Assembly (NCBI GenBank): GCA_963784995.1
Contig: CAWATZ010000011.1
Coordinates: 342,842-406,841 of the forward strand
DNA: 64,000 bases
Direction: 5' to 3'
Source: CAWATZ01 sp963784995
GTDB taxonomy: Bacteria > Planctomycetota > Planctomycetia > Gemmatales > Gemmataceae
Part shown: positions 45,567 to 54,462 of the stretch, in pieces
How the letters are laid out: each line of letters starts with the position of its first letter
Numbering within the stretch: the first letter of the stretch is position 1
The notes under the pieces: model-generated
Databases searched by the model: none
Told to the model about the DNA's origin: nothing
Seen by the model: the letters and a program-made list of their open reading frames with translations, nothing else
Position numbers and translations under genes: made by a program

Positions 45567-46823
45567 ATGAAACGGCTTCTGGTTCTGACCGCGGCTTTGG
45601 TTCTCACGTCCTGCCAGGGATCCCAGGTCGCGGAGCGGAATTCTAACTCGGACGCTGACAGCAAACCGAATCCGCACCTCCCAGCCGTGGTCAAGGGGAA
45701 CAATCAGTTTGCGCTGGAGTTGTACGGGAAACTGAAGGGACAGGAAGGCAACCTGTTCTTCTCGCCCTACAGCATCTCCACGGCGCTGGCCATGACCTGC
45801 GGCGGCGCCCGTGGCACCACAGCCGAGGCCATGGCCAAGACGTTGCATTTCACCCTGGACAACAAGGAGTTGCACCCGGCCTTCGCCAGTCTGATTCAGG
45901 AAGTCAACGGCGATCCCAAGCTCGATCCGAAGAAGCGCGGCTACCAGCTGAGTACGGCCAACGCGCTGTGGGCGCAGAAGGATTATCGCTTCCTGCCCGA
46001 GTATCTCCGGCTCACCAAGGACAACTACGGGGCCGGGGTCCAGGAAGTCGATTTCGCCAGTGCGACCGAGGGAGCCCGCAAGACGATCAACGATTGGGTG
46101 GAGAAGGAAACGCACGACAAGATCAAGGAACTGCTCAAAAAGGGTGTCCTCACGCCGATGACGAGCCTGGTCCTGACCAATGCGATTTACTTCAAGGGCA
46201 ACTGGGCCAGCCAGTTCAAGAAGGATCAGACCAAGGAGGAGACGTTCCATCTGAGCGCCGACAGGACCATCAAGACGCCCCTGATGCACCAGACCCATAC
46301 GTTCGGTTACGGCGAGAACGACACTTACCAGACCCTGGAAATGCCCTACGTCGGCAAGCATCTGAGCATGGTGGTGCTGCTGCCGCGCAAGGTCGATGGC
46401 TTGCCCACTCTCGAAAAGGCAATGGCAGCCGACAACTTCGCCGCTGGCCTGGCTCAGCTCGCAAAGCAGCAAGTCCACATAACCCTGCCCAGGTTCAAGA
46501 CCACCAGCGAATTCTCCCTCCAGGAGACGTTGTCAGCCCTGGGCATGGGCGTCGCGTTCAGCAATGGGGCGGACTTCTCGGGGATGGACGGCAAGGAGTC
46601 GCTCAAGCTCTCGGCGGTGATCCACAAGGCGTTCGTGGACGTCAACGAGGAAGGCACCGAAGCCGCCGCGGCGACTGGCGTGATCCTGGAGCCGAAGTCC
46701 GAGGTTGGCCGCCCTCGGGTGGTGCCGGAGTTCCGAGCGGATCATCCGTTCGTGTTCCTGATCCGCGACGTGCGCAACAACAGCATCCTGTTCCTGGGCC
46801 GGATCACTAACCCACAGCAGTGA
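45567..46823 (+). CDS. Serpin 2 (lipoprotein serpin)
   Basis: 418 residues, very similar to serpin 1 over the body, so a tandem duplicate; the two lie 68 bp apart. The N-terminus differs: MKRLLVLTAALVLTSCQGS is a lipobox signal, so this copy should be membrane-anchored. The hinge is also inhibitory (EEGTEAAAATGVILEPKSEV). By the same counting P1-P1' is Lys-Ser, which suggests trypsin-like targets. The loop is a few residues longer and ends RVVPEF. TGAAGGAG precedes the ATG. Confidence 0.92.
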   Translation: MKRLLVLTAALVLTSCQGSQVAERNSNSDADSKPNPHLPAVVKGNNQFALELYGKLKGQEGNLFFSPYSISTALAMTCGGARGTTAEAMAKTLHFTLDNKELHPAFASLIQEVNGDPKLDPKKRGYQLSTANALWAQKDYRFLPEYLRLTKDNYGAGVQEVDFASATEGARKTINDWVEKETHDKIKELLKKGVLTPMTSLVLTNAIYFKGNWASQFKKDQTKEETFHLSADRTIKTPLMHQTHTFGYGENDTYQTLEMPYVGKHLSMVVLLPRKVDGLPTLEKAMAADNFAAGLAQLAKQQVHITLPRFKTTSEFSLQETLSALGMGVAFSNGADFSGMDGKESLKLSAVIHKAFVDVNEEGTEAAAATGVILEPKSEVGRPRVVPEFRADHPFVFLIRDVRNNSILFLGRITNPQQ

Positions 46824-46853
46824 CGCTCGGCCGATGGGGATAGTGTTTGAGTT

Positions 46854-46910
46854 TAGCCGCGACGCGCGGCAGAGCGCGGTGTTTCCGCGCTCCGCTGCGC
46901 GTCGCGGCTA
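46854..46910. repeat. 26-bp palindrome
   Basis: Arms 46854-46879 and 46885-46910 with two mismatches and the loop TGTTT, 31 nt after serpin 2. It may serve as its terminator structure. Confidence 0.75.
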
Positions 46911-46945
46911 TTGCGACTCAGGAAGAAAAAGGCCGCCTCGGCTCC

Positions 46946-47057
46946 GGACCCAGGGCGCTGCCCTGGGCTATCCTGCTGCGCCCCTTCGGGGCGGAAAACC
47001 AGGTCTTTCGCCCCGAAGGGGCGCAACACGATAGCCCAGGGCAGCGCCCTGGGGACC
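46946..47057. repeat. Long palindrome with CCCCTTCGGGG core and GAAAACC loop
   Basis: Nested palindrome between serpin 2 and the convergent metallophosphatase. The stem contains CCCAGGGCGCTGCCC and GCGCCCCTTCGGGGCG; the loop reads GAAAACCAGGTCTTT. Weaker complementarity continues outside (46907-46935 against about 47065-47090). The loop resembles that of 52463-52591. Confidence 0.85.
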
Positions 47058-47103
47058 AGCGAAGGACGTTTGTTTTCTGAGCCGCAATAAACAGAATCGG
47101 CCC

Positions 47104-48366
47104 TCACTTCTTCAACTCAAACGTGAACACGTTCTTGCCGCTCTTGACGGTCGCGGTCAGTCCCGACGTTTCCGGATTGCGGTACTTCTCCGGCAACGGC
47201 GAGGCCGCCGGCGCCGTGTCCGCCTCGAACGGGATTTTGCTGTGGAACACGGTCACCTTGTACTCCCCGGCCGGGCCACCGTCGCCGGCCGTGTACGTGC
47301 TGAGGACGAAGCTGCCGTCGCCCTCGGTGACCGCATCGCCGGCCCGGACCAGCTTCCCAGACTCGGGGGTGACGTAGTGGAACACCACGCAAGCCCCGGC
47401 CACGGCGCAGCCGTCGCACAGCACCTGGCCGCGCACCGGATAGGTCGGTTTGCGGTTCGTCTCCAGCCGGCCGGCCTCCTCGGTGATCGGCTTGCGCAGG
47501 TCCTCGGGCAGGATGCCGTCCAGCAGGATGTTGGCCATCACCGGGCCGGACTTCTTCATGGTGATCCAGACAACGTGGTCGAACTCACCGTAGGGCACGC
47601 CGCGCATTTTGCTGTCGCCGCCGGTCGTGGCCAGCTGGTAGTAGTCCCGGCCATTGCGAGTGAACTTCTGATAGTGATGGATGTGCCCGGCAAAGACAGT
47701 GGCGGGCCGAGTGCCCAGGGCTTTTTCCACCTCCAGCCAGCCGTTCTTGTCCAGGTTTTTCATCGCCCACAGCGGCTTGTGCAGGAACACAAACGTCCAG
47801 CGCGAATCGCTGGCGCCGGCCAGGGTCTTCTTGACGAACTCGACCTGTTCCTCGCCGATCAGGCCGCCCTTGCCCGGCGGATCGTCGCTGTTGAGGATCA
47901 GGAACAGCACCCCGCGATAGCTGAAGGAGTAATAGGCCCGGCCAAACTTCTCCTTCCACAGCTTGCCCATCGCCAGGTTGCTGAAATCGTGATTGCCGGG
48001 AACGTAGAAAAAGGGCATCTGCAACTTGCTGACGTAACCCTGGAACTCCTTCCATTCGGCGGTCAACTGCTCGTCCTTCTCAGTATAACCCTCGATGAGA
48101 TCGCCGACCGACAGGACAAACTCCGGCTGGAGCAAGTTCAGCTGCTCGACTGCCTGGGAAAAGATGCGGGCGCGATGGCCGCCCGTGCGGTCGCTGACGA
48201 TTGCAAAGCGGAACTCGGCCGGGTCGTTGTTGAACTGCAGATGAGTCCAGGGGTTGCGCTCTTCCACCTGGATCTGCGTGTCGCTGGTCTGAGCGCCGGG
48301 CCGGGACAGGGCGAGGGCAGCCGCCAGAGTGCCGGCGACCAGCACTCCCAGAAGCATTCGTTTCAT
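47104..48366 (-). CDS. Exported metallophosphoesterase with transthyretin-like tail
   Basis: 420 residues from the ATG at 48366 (GGGAGGAG upstream), with signal peptide MKRMLLGVLVAGTLAAALALS. Calcineurin-like phosphoesterase motifs in order: AIVSDRTGG (variant of DxH), VLSVGDLIEG, YVPGNHDF, LHKPLW and FAGHIHHY. After about residue 300 comes a Cys-pair beta-sandwich resembling carboxypeptidase-regulatory/transthyretin-like domains (PVRGQVLCDGCAVAGACVVF...GDGSFVLSTY). It probably hydrolyses phosphoesters outside the cytoplasm; substrate unknown. Confidence 0.87.
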   Translation of the reverse strand: MKRMLLGVLVAGTLAAALALSRPGAQTSDTQIQVEERNPWTHLQFNNDPAEFRFAIVSDRTGGHRARIFSQAVEQLNLLQPEFVLSVGDLIEGYTEKDEQLTAEWKEFQGYVSKLQMPFFYVPGNHDFSNLAMGKLWKEKFGRAYYSFSYRGVLFLILNSDDPPGKGGLIGEEQVEFVKKTLAGASDSRWTFVFLHKPLWAMKNLDKNGWLEVEKALGTRPATVFAGHIHHYQKFTRNGRDYYQLATTGGDSKMRGVPYGEFDHVVWITMKKSGPVMANILLDGILPEDLRKPITEEAGRLETNRKPTYPVRGQVLCDGCAVAGACVVFHYVTPESGKLVRAGDAVTEGDGSFVLSTYTAGDGGPAGEYKVTVFHSKIPFEADTAPAASPLPEKYRNPETSGLTATVKSGKNVFTFELKK

Positions 48367-48608
48367 GTCATCTCCTCCCAGGTTGTGGATCAAACGGGGG
48401 TTGCCTTCAGTCTAATAACCCGGAATGCGAAAAGCTCATGAGGATTGCGTTAAATGCGAAAAGTTTGCGGGCCGGGGCCGGGGGAAAGCGATTCCGCGGC
48501 CCCTATGGACACAAGCGCTCGGGAACGCGAGAATTCCCTGGTGTGACTCTCCCACGTGGCAACCAACCGTAGCCGCAGGCTTCAGCCTGCGCTGGAAGGG
48601 GGTAGGAA

Positions 48609-49799
48609 ATGCGATTGGCAAGGAGTCGAGCCGGGCTGACAGCCCTGGCCGTCCTGCTCAGTGCTGGCTGGGCCGGGGCGGCCAGCGACACGTCGGCCCT
48701 GCTCGCCCGGATCAAGGCGGTGGGCAAGCAAGGCCAGGGCAACGTCGAGGCGGCGGCTGCCTGGAAGGAACTGGTCGCCCAGGGGCCCAGCGCTCTGCCG
48801 GCCATCCTGCAAGCGATGGACGAGAACGAGCGGATCAGCAGCAACTGGCTGCGGCCGGCCAGCGATGCCATCGTCGAGAAGGCCCGGCAAGCCCGGCAAC
48901 CGCTGCCGGTCGAGGAACTGGGAAAGCTCCTCAAGCAAAGAAGCAATCCGCAGGCCGGCCGGCGCACTGCTTACGAGGTCCTCTGTCAGCTGGACCCGAA
49001 AACACCGGAACGGCTCTTGCCCGGAATGCTCGACGACCCCTGCCCCGAGCTGCGCCGCGCTGCCGTGGATCGGGTCGTCAAGCAGGCCGAGGTCCTGCTC
49101 AAGAAGGACGACAAGGACGGAGCGAAACAGGCCTATTTGCGAGCCTTCAAGGGTGCCTGCGATCAGGAGCAGGTCGATAGCATCGCCAAGAAGCTCATGG
49201 GCCTTGGCGAGGCCGTGGACGTGACCCGGCACCTGGGCTTTGTCACGCAATGGCACCTGGTCGTTCCCTTCGACAACAGCAACGAGTCCGGCTACGCGGC
49301 AAGCTATCCGCCGGAGAAGGGCGTCGATCTGAAGGCGGTCTACAAGGGCAAGAACGGCACCGAGGCACGCTGGAAGGGTTACTCCTCCGCCGATGCCCCA
49401 CACGGCGAGGTCCACCTCAACGCCCTGCTGGGCAAGCTCAAGGGGACCGTGACTTACGCCTATGCGGTCATCGATTCGCCCGAGGAAAGACCGATCCAGG
49501 TCCGGGGCGGCTCGATGAACGCGATCAAGGTGTTCCTCAATGGCCAGCAGGTGCTGGGCGTCGAGGAGTATCACCACGGCATGAAGGTGGACCAGTACCG
49601 CGGCTCGGGCACCCTCAAGAAGGGCCGCAACGAGCTGCTGGTCAAGGTTTGCCAGAATGAGCAGACCGAACCCTGGGCCCAGGAATGGAAGTTCCAGGTG
49701 CGGCTGTGCGACAGCACCGGAGCTGCCGTGCCTTTCACGCAAATGCCCGTCAAGTCGGAGCTGGTCCCCCTGGTCGAACCCAAGACGAACAAGAAGTGA
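48609..49799 (+). CDS. Secreted HEAT-like plus beta-sandwich protein
   Basis: 396 residues with signal peptide MRLARSRAGLTALAVLLSAGWAGA. The N-terminal half is helical and HEAT-like (AWKELVAQGPSALPAILQAM, LLPGMLDDPCPELRRAAVDRV). The C-terminal half resembles carbohydrate-binding or galactose-binding folds (QVRGGSMNAIKVFLNGQQVLG, GTLKKGRNELLVKVCQNEQ), as seen in planctomycete proteins next to propellers. Ten bp separate it from the following PQQ-propeller gene, so they are one operon. Confidence 0.75.
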   Translation: MRLARSRAGLTALAVLLSAGWAGAASDTSALLARIKAVGKQGQGNVEAAAAWKELVAQGPSALPAILQAMDENERISSNWLRPASDAIVEKARQARQPLPVEELGKLLKQRSNPQAGRRTAYEVLCQLDPKTPERLLPGMLDDPCPELRRAAVDRVVKQAEVLLKKDDKDGAKQAYLRAFKGACDQEQVDSIAKKLMGLGEAVDVTRHLGFVTQWHLVVPFDNSNESGYAASYPPEKGVDLKAVYKGKNGTEARWKGYSSADAPHGEVHLNALLGKLKGTVTYAYAVIDSPEERPIQVRGGSMNAIKVFLNGQQVLGVEEYHHGMKVDQYRGSGTLKKGRNELLVKVCQNEQTEPWAQEWKFQVRLCDSTGAAVPFTQMPVKSELVPLVEPKTNKK

Positions 49800-49809
49800 G
49801 GAGTACACC

Positions 49810-51012
49810 ATGCGCAAGTATTTGATCCTTCTTGCCTTCGGGCTTGGTCTGTGCGCTGTTCAAGCCGGGGACTGGCCCCAGTTCCGAGGCCCGAACGGCT
49901 CATCCGTCTCGGATGAGAAGGACTTGCCCACCCAGTGGAGCGCGACGGAGAACGTCCGCTGGAAGGCGGAATTGCCGGGCCGGGGACTGTCCAACCCGGT
50001 GATCGCCGGCGGCAAGGTGTTCGTGACCGCCAGCTCGGGTTACCGCCAGAATCGGCTGCACGTCCTCTGCTTCGACGCCGGGACCGGAGCCAGGCTGTGG
50101 GAGCGCCAGTTCACCTCGACCGGCAACACCGGCTGCCATGAAAAGACGTGCATGGCCGCTCCGACGCCGGTGACCGACGGCAAGAACGTCTACGCCCTGT
50201 TCGCCACCACGGACGTCGCCGCCCTCGACGCCGACGGCAATCTGCTGTGGTATCGCTCCCTGGTCAGCGATTTTCCGACCATCAGCAACCAGGTCGGCAT
50301 GGCTGCTTCGCCCACGCTGATGGGCGAAACCCTGGTAGTGCCGATGGAAAACGTCGGCGAGTCCTTTGTGCTTGGCCTGGACCGGAAGACGGGCGTGAAC
50401 AAGTGGAAGCTGGACCGCCAGCGGAGCATCAACTGGGTTTCGCCGGCGACCATGACTTCAGGCGGCAAACCGGCCCTGCTGCTGCAATCGGAGACGGAGC
50501 TGGCGGCCTACGACCCCGAGACGGGCAAGCTGCGCTGGCTGTTCGCCAGCCAGAACGTCTCGACGATTCCCTCGCCGACAGCGGGTGACGGCATGGTGTT
50601 CATTCCCGGCAAGGAGTTCTGTGCCATCAAGCCGGGAGAGGATGGGGTGACGCCGGAATTGCTCTGGAAGAGCGGCAAGTTCGGCCTGAGCTACGCCTCG
50701 CCGGTTTACCACCAGGGCAAGCTGTACCTGTGGCGGACCAACAACGTCGCCTGTGTCAACGCCCGCACAGGCGAGGAACTGTGGAAGGAACGGGTAGACG
50801 GTCCGGCCACCGCCACGCCCGTGCTGGCTGACGGCAAGCTCTACCTGGTCAATGAGAAGGGGGCGACCAGGGTGATCCAGGTAGGCGACCAGCCCAAGGT
50901 GCTGGCGACCAACAAGCTCGATGACACCATCCTGGCCACGCCGGCCATCGCCGGGGGGGCCATCTATCTTCGCTCCGACAAGTATTTGTACTGCATCGGG
51001 GAGAAGAAGTAA
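49810..51012 (+). CDS. PQQ-like beta-propeller protein, secreted
   Basis: 400 residues with signal peptide MRKYLILLAFGLGLCAVQAG, then the DWPQFRGPNGSSV opening typical of planctomycete outer PQQ-like proteins. Blades carry GxVxALDAxTGxLxW patterns (VLCFDAGTGARLWERQF, VAALDADGNLLWYRSL, LAAYDPETGKLRWLFA, ACVNARTGEELWKERV). I saw no residues that would prove a bound PQQ cofactor; most proteins of this type in the group are not dehydrogenases. GTGAGGAGTACACC precedes the ATG. It ends 8 bp before a palindrome. Confidence 0.85.
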   Translation: MRKYLILLAFGLGLCAVQAGDWPQFRGPNGSSVSDEKDLPTQWSATENVRWKAELPGRGLSNPVIAGGKVFVTASSGYRQNRLHVLCFDAGTGARLWERQFTSTGNTGCHEKTCMAAPTPVTDGKNVYALFATTDVAALDADGNLLWYRSLVSDFPTISNQVGMAASPTLMGETLVVPMENVGESFVLGLDRKTGVNKWKLDRQRSINWVSPATMTSGGKPALLLQSETELAAYDPETGKLRWLFASQNVSTIPSPTAGDGMVFIPGKEFCAIKPGEDGVTPELLWKSGKFGLSYASPVYHQGKLYLWRTNNVACVNARTGEELWKERVDGPATATPVLADGKLYLVNEKGATRVIQVGDQPKVLATNKLDDTILATPAIAGGAIYLRSDKYLYCIGEKK

Positions 51013-51020
51013 TCGTTTGG

Positions 51021-51086
51021 CGACACAAGCCCGAAGCGCTACGCGCCGGGACGATCCCGGCGCGTACGCGCTTCGGGCTTGTGTCG
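51021..51086. repeat. Palindrome, ACACAAGCCCGAAGCG family, covering the GT87 stop
   Basis: Arms 51021-51051 and 51055-51086 with one bulged base and a 3-nt loop. The right arm encodes the last residues (about RHKPEARTRRDRPGA) and the left part holds the stop (51039-51041) of the convergent GT87 gene. Confidence 0.88.
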
Positions 51087-52433
51087 CAGCAGCACCACCA
51101 GCGCCGTGATCAGCAGGAAGTTCGCCCACACGTACGGCCCGTAGACCTGCGCCGTCTCCGCCCACGCTTCGGGCAGCAACCCAACGCTGGTCGAGGCGAC
51201 CAGCAGCGTCACCGCCGTGAGCGTGCCGATCAGGTAGGCCCGCAGTCCGGGGCCAGGCGAGCAGGCCGACAGGTAATAGCAAAGCACCGCGAACGGCACC
51301 ACCAGGGTGACGCAGTGGTGTTTCCACGTCCGTTCGCTGAACAGCAGCATCCCCACCAGGATCAGGCCAAACTCCGCACTCAGCCGGAAACCACCGGCTC
51401 GATCCAGCGGGGTCCGGCAACTCCAGAACACCAGCAGCACAAAGCCGGCCATGAAACCCTTGGCCAGCAAGCGAGCCTGCGCCGCGGACAGATCGAGGAG
51501 GTTGGCGTAACGCGTCGGAATGAAGCGGTTCTCACGCTCGCTCCATTCGGAGTCCGCGGGGGCGTGGGTGGCGAGCCGGGCGATGACGCCGGGCAGCGAC
51601 TGGTTGGCCATCTCGCTGGTGATGTTGCCTTCAACGACGAAGGGCCGCACCATCCCACGATACCAGCTGGTCAGGTGGTCCTGGTTTTGCTGCCAGCCCA
51701 TCACCAGGCTCGGGACGATTCCCGGCCAGAAGAAGAGGGCGAGCCCGAGGACACTCCCCGCCAGGGCGGCCCAGGCTCGCTTCCAGACGAGGTACGGCAG
51801 GAACAGGGCCGGCGTCAGCTTGCAGGCGATGGCCAGGGCCAGGACCACGCCGGCCAGCACGTCACGGCGGGAGTGCAAGGCGGTGAGCGCGCCAAGGACC
51901 AGGAACAGGATGAACAGGTTGACGTTGCCGTGCTCCAGGTCGCCCAGCAGCGGCCGGAGACTGAGCAGCAGCGTCAGGACGATTCCCCATGCGGGAAAGG
52001 CCGGCGTCTCCCGGGTCGGATCCGCGGGCCGGCAGTTGCCGACCCAGCGGAACAGCCAGGCCAGGGCGACAGCGGTCAGCACGACCTTGACAGCGTACCA
52101 GGTGATGCTGGCCGTGAATGGGTCCAGGAAGGTCAACGGCAGCAGCAGCACGGCCATGATCGGCGGGTTGGGGTACTGGTAGCGCTCGGCGATGTTGACG
52201 CCTTTCCTCATCTCCAGCAGCTGGGGCAGCCAGCGATCGATCGCGGAGCGGGCTTGCTGGCCGTCGGGTCGGGGTTTGCGGATCTTGTGAGCGTATTTGA
52301 AGGCCATGCCAAGCACGAGGCCGGACAGCAGCACGGCCAAGAGCCAGGCCGCCGCTTTGGTTTCGAGCCAGCGGGCCAGTGCGACCGGGAAACGGGGGGA
52401 GGGGAGTGTGGCGGTGGGAGGGCTCGGGTTCAT
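51039..52433 (-). CDS. GT87-like membrane glycosyltransferase
   Basis: 464 residues with about ten hydrophobic segments. The first periplasmic loop carries the GT87/DUF2029 hallmarks ERYQYPNPPIMAVLLLP and, further on, DLEHGNVNLFILFL and LAIACKLTPALFLPYLVWKR. This family transfers mannose from a polyprenyl-phosphate donor in actinobacteria; the donor and acceptor here are unknown. The last 15 residues are encoded by a palindromic repeat, which probably replaced or extended the native end. Confidence 0.8.
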   Translation of the reverse strand: MNPSPPTATLPSPRFPVALARWLETKAAAWLLAVLLSGLVLGMAFKYAHKIRKPRPDGQQARSAIDRWLPQLLEMRKGVNIAERYQYPNPPIMAVLLLPLTFLDPFTASITWYAVKVVLTAVALAWLFRWVGNCRPADPTRETPAFPAWGIVLTLLLSLRPLLGDLEHGNVNLFILFLVLGALTALHSRRDVLAGVVLALAIACKLTPALFLPYLVWKRAWAALAGSVLGLALFFWPGIVPSLVMGWQQNQDHLTSWYRGMVRPFVVEGNITSEMANQSLPGVIARLATHAPADSEWSERENRFIPTRYANLLDLSAAQARLLAKGFMAGFVLLVFWSCRTPLDRAGGFRLSAEFGLILVGMLLFSERTWKHHCVTLVVPFAVLCYYLSACSPGPGLRAYLIGTLTAVTLLVASTSVGLLPEAWAETAQVYGPYVWANFLLITALVVLLRHKPEARTRRDRPGA

Positions 52434-52462
52434 CGGGACGCATCCTTGCGTTGGGGGGTGTT

Positions 52463-52591
52463 CCGTGGGTGCGCTGCGCGACCCACGGCTGGGCTATGCA
52501 ACCCCTTCGGGGTAGAAAACCGGTCTGCCGTTGTCTTCCTACCCCGAAGGGGTTGCATAACTCAGCCGTGGGTCGCGCAGCGCACCCACGG
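52463..52591. repeat. 53-bp arm palindrome with CCCCTTCGGGG core and GAAAACC loop
   Basis: Arms 52463-52515 and 52539-52591 with two mismatches, loop 52516-52538 beginning AAAACCGGTCTGCC. Core and loop start match 46946-47057, but the outer arms (GTGGGTGCGCTGCGCGACCC) are unrelated. It lies between GT87 and DUF1501. Confidence 0.88.
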
Positions 52592-52598
52592 GGCTTTG

Positions 52599-53880
52599 TT
52601 ACATCAGCTCAACCACCGGCTCCCGGTCGTCGAGGACGTACATGGGTCGGCCGCTGCCGTTGTTGAACGTCTGCGCCGGGTCAATGCCCATCGCCTGGTA
52701 GATGGTGCTGAGCAGGTTGGACGGCGTGTACTTGCGGTCCTTGACGTACTCGCCGCGGGCGCTGGTCGAGCCGATCGCTTGCCCCATCTTCAGCCCACCG
52801 CCGGCGATCATGGCGCTCATCGCCGGGCGCCCAGTGATCCCGCCCGCCGTCGCTGCCGTTTATCTTCGGCGTCCGGCCAAACTCGCCCCACATGACCGTG
52901 ATCACGTCGTTTTCCATGCCCCGCTCGTGCAGGTCCTGGATCAGGTTGGCGACGCCCAGGTCCACCTGCGGCAGCTGGGTGCGCAGGGTCTTGAAATTGC
53001 TCGAATGCGTATCCCAGCCGCCAATGGCCAGGGTAACACAGCCGACGCCCGCCTCGATCAGCCGGCGTGCCGTCAGGAACTGCTCGACGCCCTTGTAGCG
53101 ATCCCGGCTCCTCGGATCCTCGCGAGTCAGGTCCAGGGCGCGGCGCACCGCACCGGAAGCGACCATGTCGAAGGCCCGCGTGGTGAAGGAGTCCATGCCC
53201 TTCATCGTGCCGCTGCCGTCGATTTCCCGGCGGACCGTGTCAAAGCCGACCAGCAGCGACTTGCGATCGTCCATGCGTGGCGTGTCCACGCCGCCGGGCA
53301 AGCGCAGGTTCTGCAAGCCGGGGCCGTCCGGAGTGAACGGCCGATGGGCAATGCCCAGGTAGCCGGGCTCGGTCCCCGGCATCATCCCGCGCAGACTGAC
53401 GAAGGGAGGAATGTCGTTGGCCTCGCCGCCGCGCAGCCGGGAAACCACCGAACCGAACGACGGATGATGCTGCAAGCGATTGGTGTTCTCGCTGTAGCCG
53501 GTCATCACCAGTGAGTCGGAATGCTCTTCGACCGAAACCAGGGAGCGGACCACCGCCAGCTTGTCCCACATCCGGGCCTGCCGTGGGAAGTGTTCGCAGA
53601 TCTGGACGCCGGGCACGTTGGTCGCGATCGGCTTGAACTCGCCGCGGAACTCTGCCGGCGCCTCCGGCTTGAGGTCGTACATATCCATGTGCGATGGACC
53701 GCCCGGCAGGTAAATCATGATCGCCGCTTTGCGAGCCGTGGCGCCTGCGGTGCCGGCCTGAGCTTGCGAACGCAGCATCTGGGCCAGCGTCAGGCCGGCG
53801 CCAAAGGCTCCGATGCGCAGGAAGCTCCGCCGGCTGATGCCGTCGCAGAACCGCTGCTTCTTCCCCCACAGGGTCAACAT
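52599..53880 (-). CDS. DUF1501 protein, Tat-exported, frameshifted near 52836
   Basis: A Tat signal near the start (SRRSFLRIGAFGAG), then typical DUF1501 blocks: KAAIMIYLPGGPSHMDMYDLKP, PGVQICEHFPRQARMWDKL, SVVSRLRG, RDRYKGVEQFL, VTLAIGGWDTHSSNF and VITVMWGEFGRTPKINGSDGG. The frame then changes between RDHW and GAMSAMI. Removing one base near 52836 gives MSAMIAGGGLKMGQAIGSTS...MGIDPAQTFNNGSGRPMYVLD, the normal end of the family, stopping at 52599. Function unproven; the fold is sulfatase/alkaline-phosphatase-like. A DUF1501 usually pairs with DUF1549/DUF1553, absent here. Confidence 0.85.
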
Positions 53881-53989
53881 TTCCTTACCCCCTCAACAGT
53901 GAAACAAGTGTCCACCTCACGATCCAGGCGGACTGTACCGTTGTGGTGATGGTAATGGAGGCAAGGCCGGCAGGCAATGGAACTTTGCC

Positions 53990-54383
53990 TCAATCGGGTT
54001 TGAGGGCAAAGTCGAACTCGGTCTTGCTGCCGCTCACATCGGCGGTCAAGGTGGAAGACTTGTTGTACTTCTCGGGTAAGTAGCCCTCCTTGATCGGCTT
54101 GCCCATTGGGTCTGTTTTCCCGGGAACGGGCCGGACAGCCCAGATCTCCACCTTGTTCTTGCCGGCATTGGCCTTGAATCGATACACTCCGTCCTTGATC
54201 TTGCCGGCCTCGGTGCGGAGTTCCGGATTCTCGGGAACGAAGGAAATGTCGCCATCCGGGATCGGGTCGTTTTCCCAGGTGACCTTGCCGTGGACCTCGT
54301 ATGCGCGGCGGCCCTGAATCACCACAGCCAGTAAGCGCCAGCGCCAGGGTCATCAGACACCCAGCCAGAAACCAGTTCCGCAT
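53990..54383 (-). CDS. Small lipoprotein with transthyretin-like fold, frameshifted near 54313
   Basis: It starts MRNWFLAGCLMTLALALTGCGDSG with a lipobox (ALTGC). After the frame break it continues RRAYEVHGKVTWENDPIPDGDISFVPENPE...KPD, the common planctomycete pattern of a carboxypeptidase-regulatory-like domain. One extra base in GGGCCGCCGCG near 54313 separates the two; with it removed the protein is about 130 residues. It is the upstream neighbour of DUF1501 and lies downstream of DUF1559, a frequent planctomycete trio. Probably an outer-membrane-facing lipoprotein. Confidence 0.78.
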
Positions 54384-54462
54384 TGCCATCCTCGATCCGA
54401 TCAAGAGAGGGATTGTCGCTGGGCCCAAGAATCGCTGTTGCCTTCCTGGGCCCAGCCAGCGA

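Noticed and set aside
43717..46478. Long - strand open frames opposite the serpins
   Set aside because: They are antisense shadows of two serpin genes in GC-rich sequence, with His/Gln/Val-rich composition and no motif.
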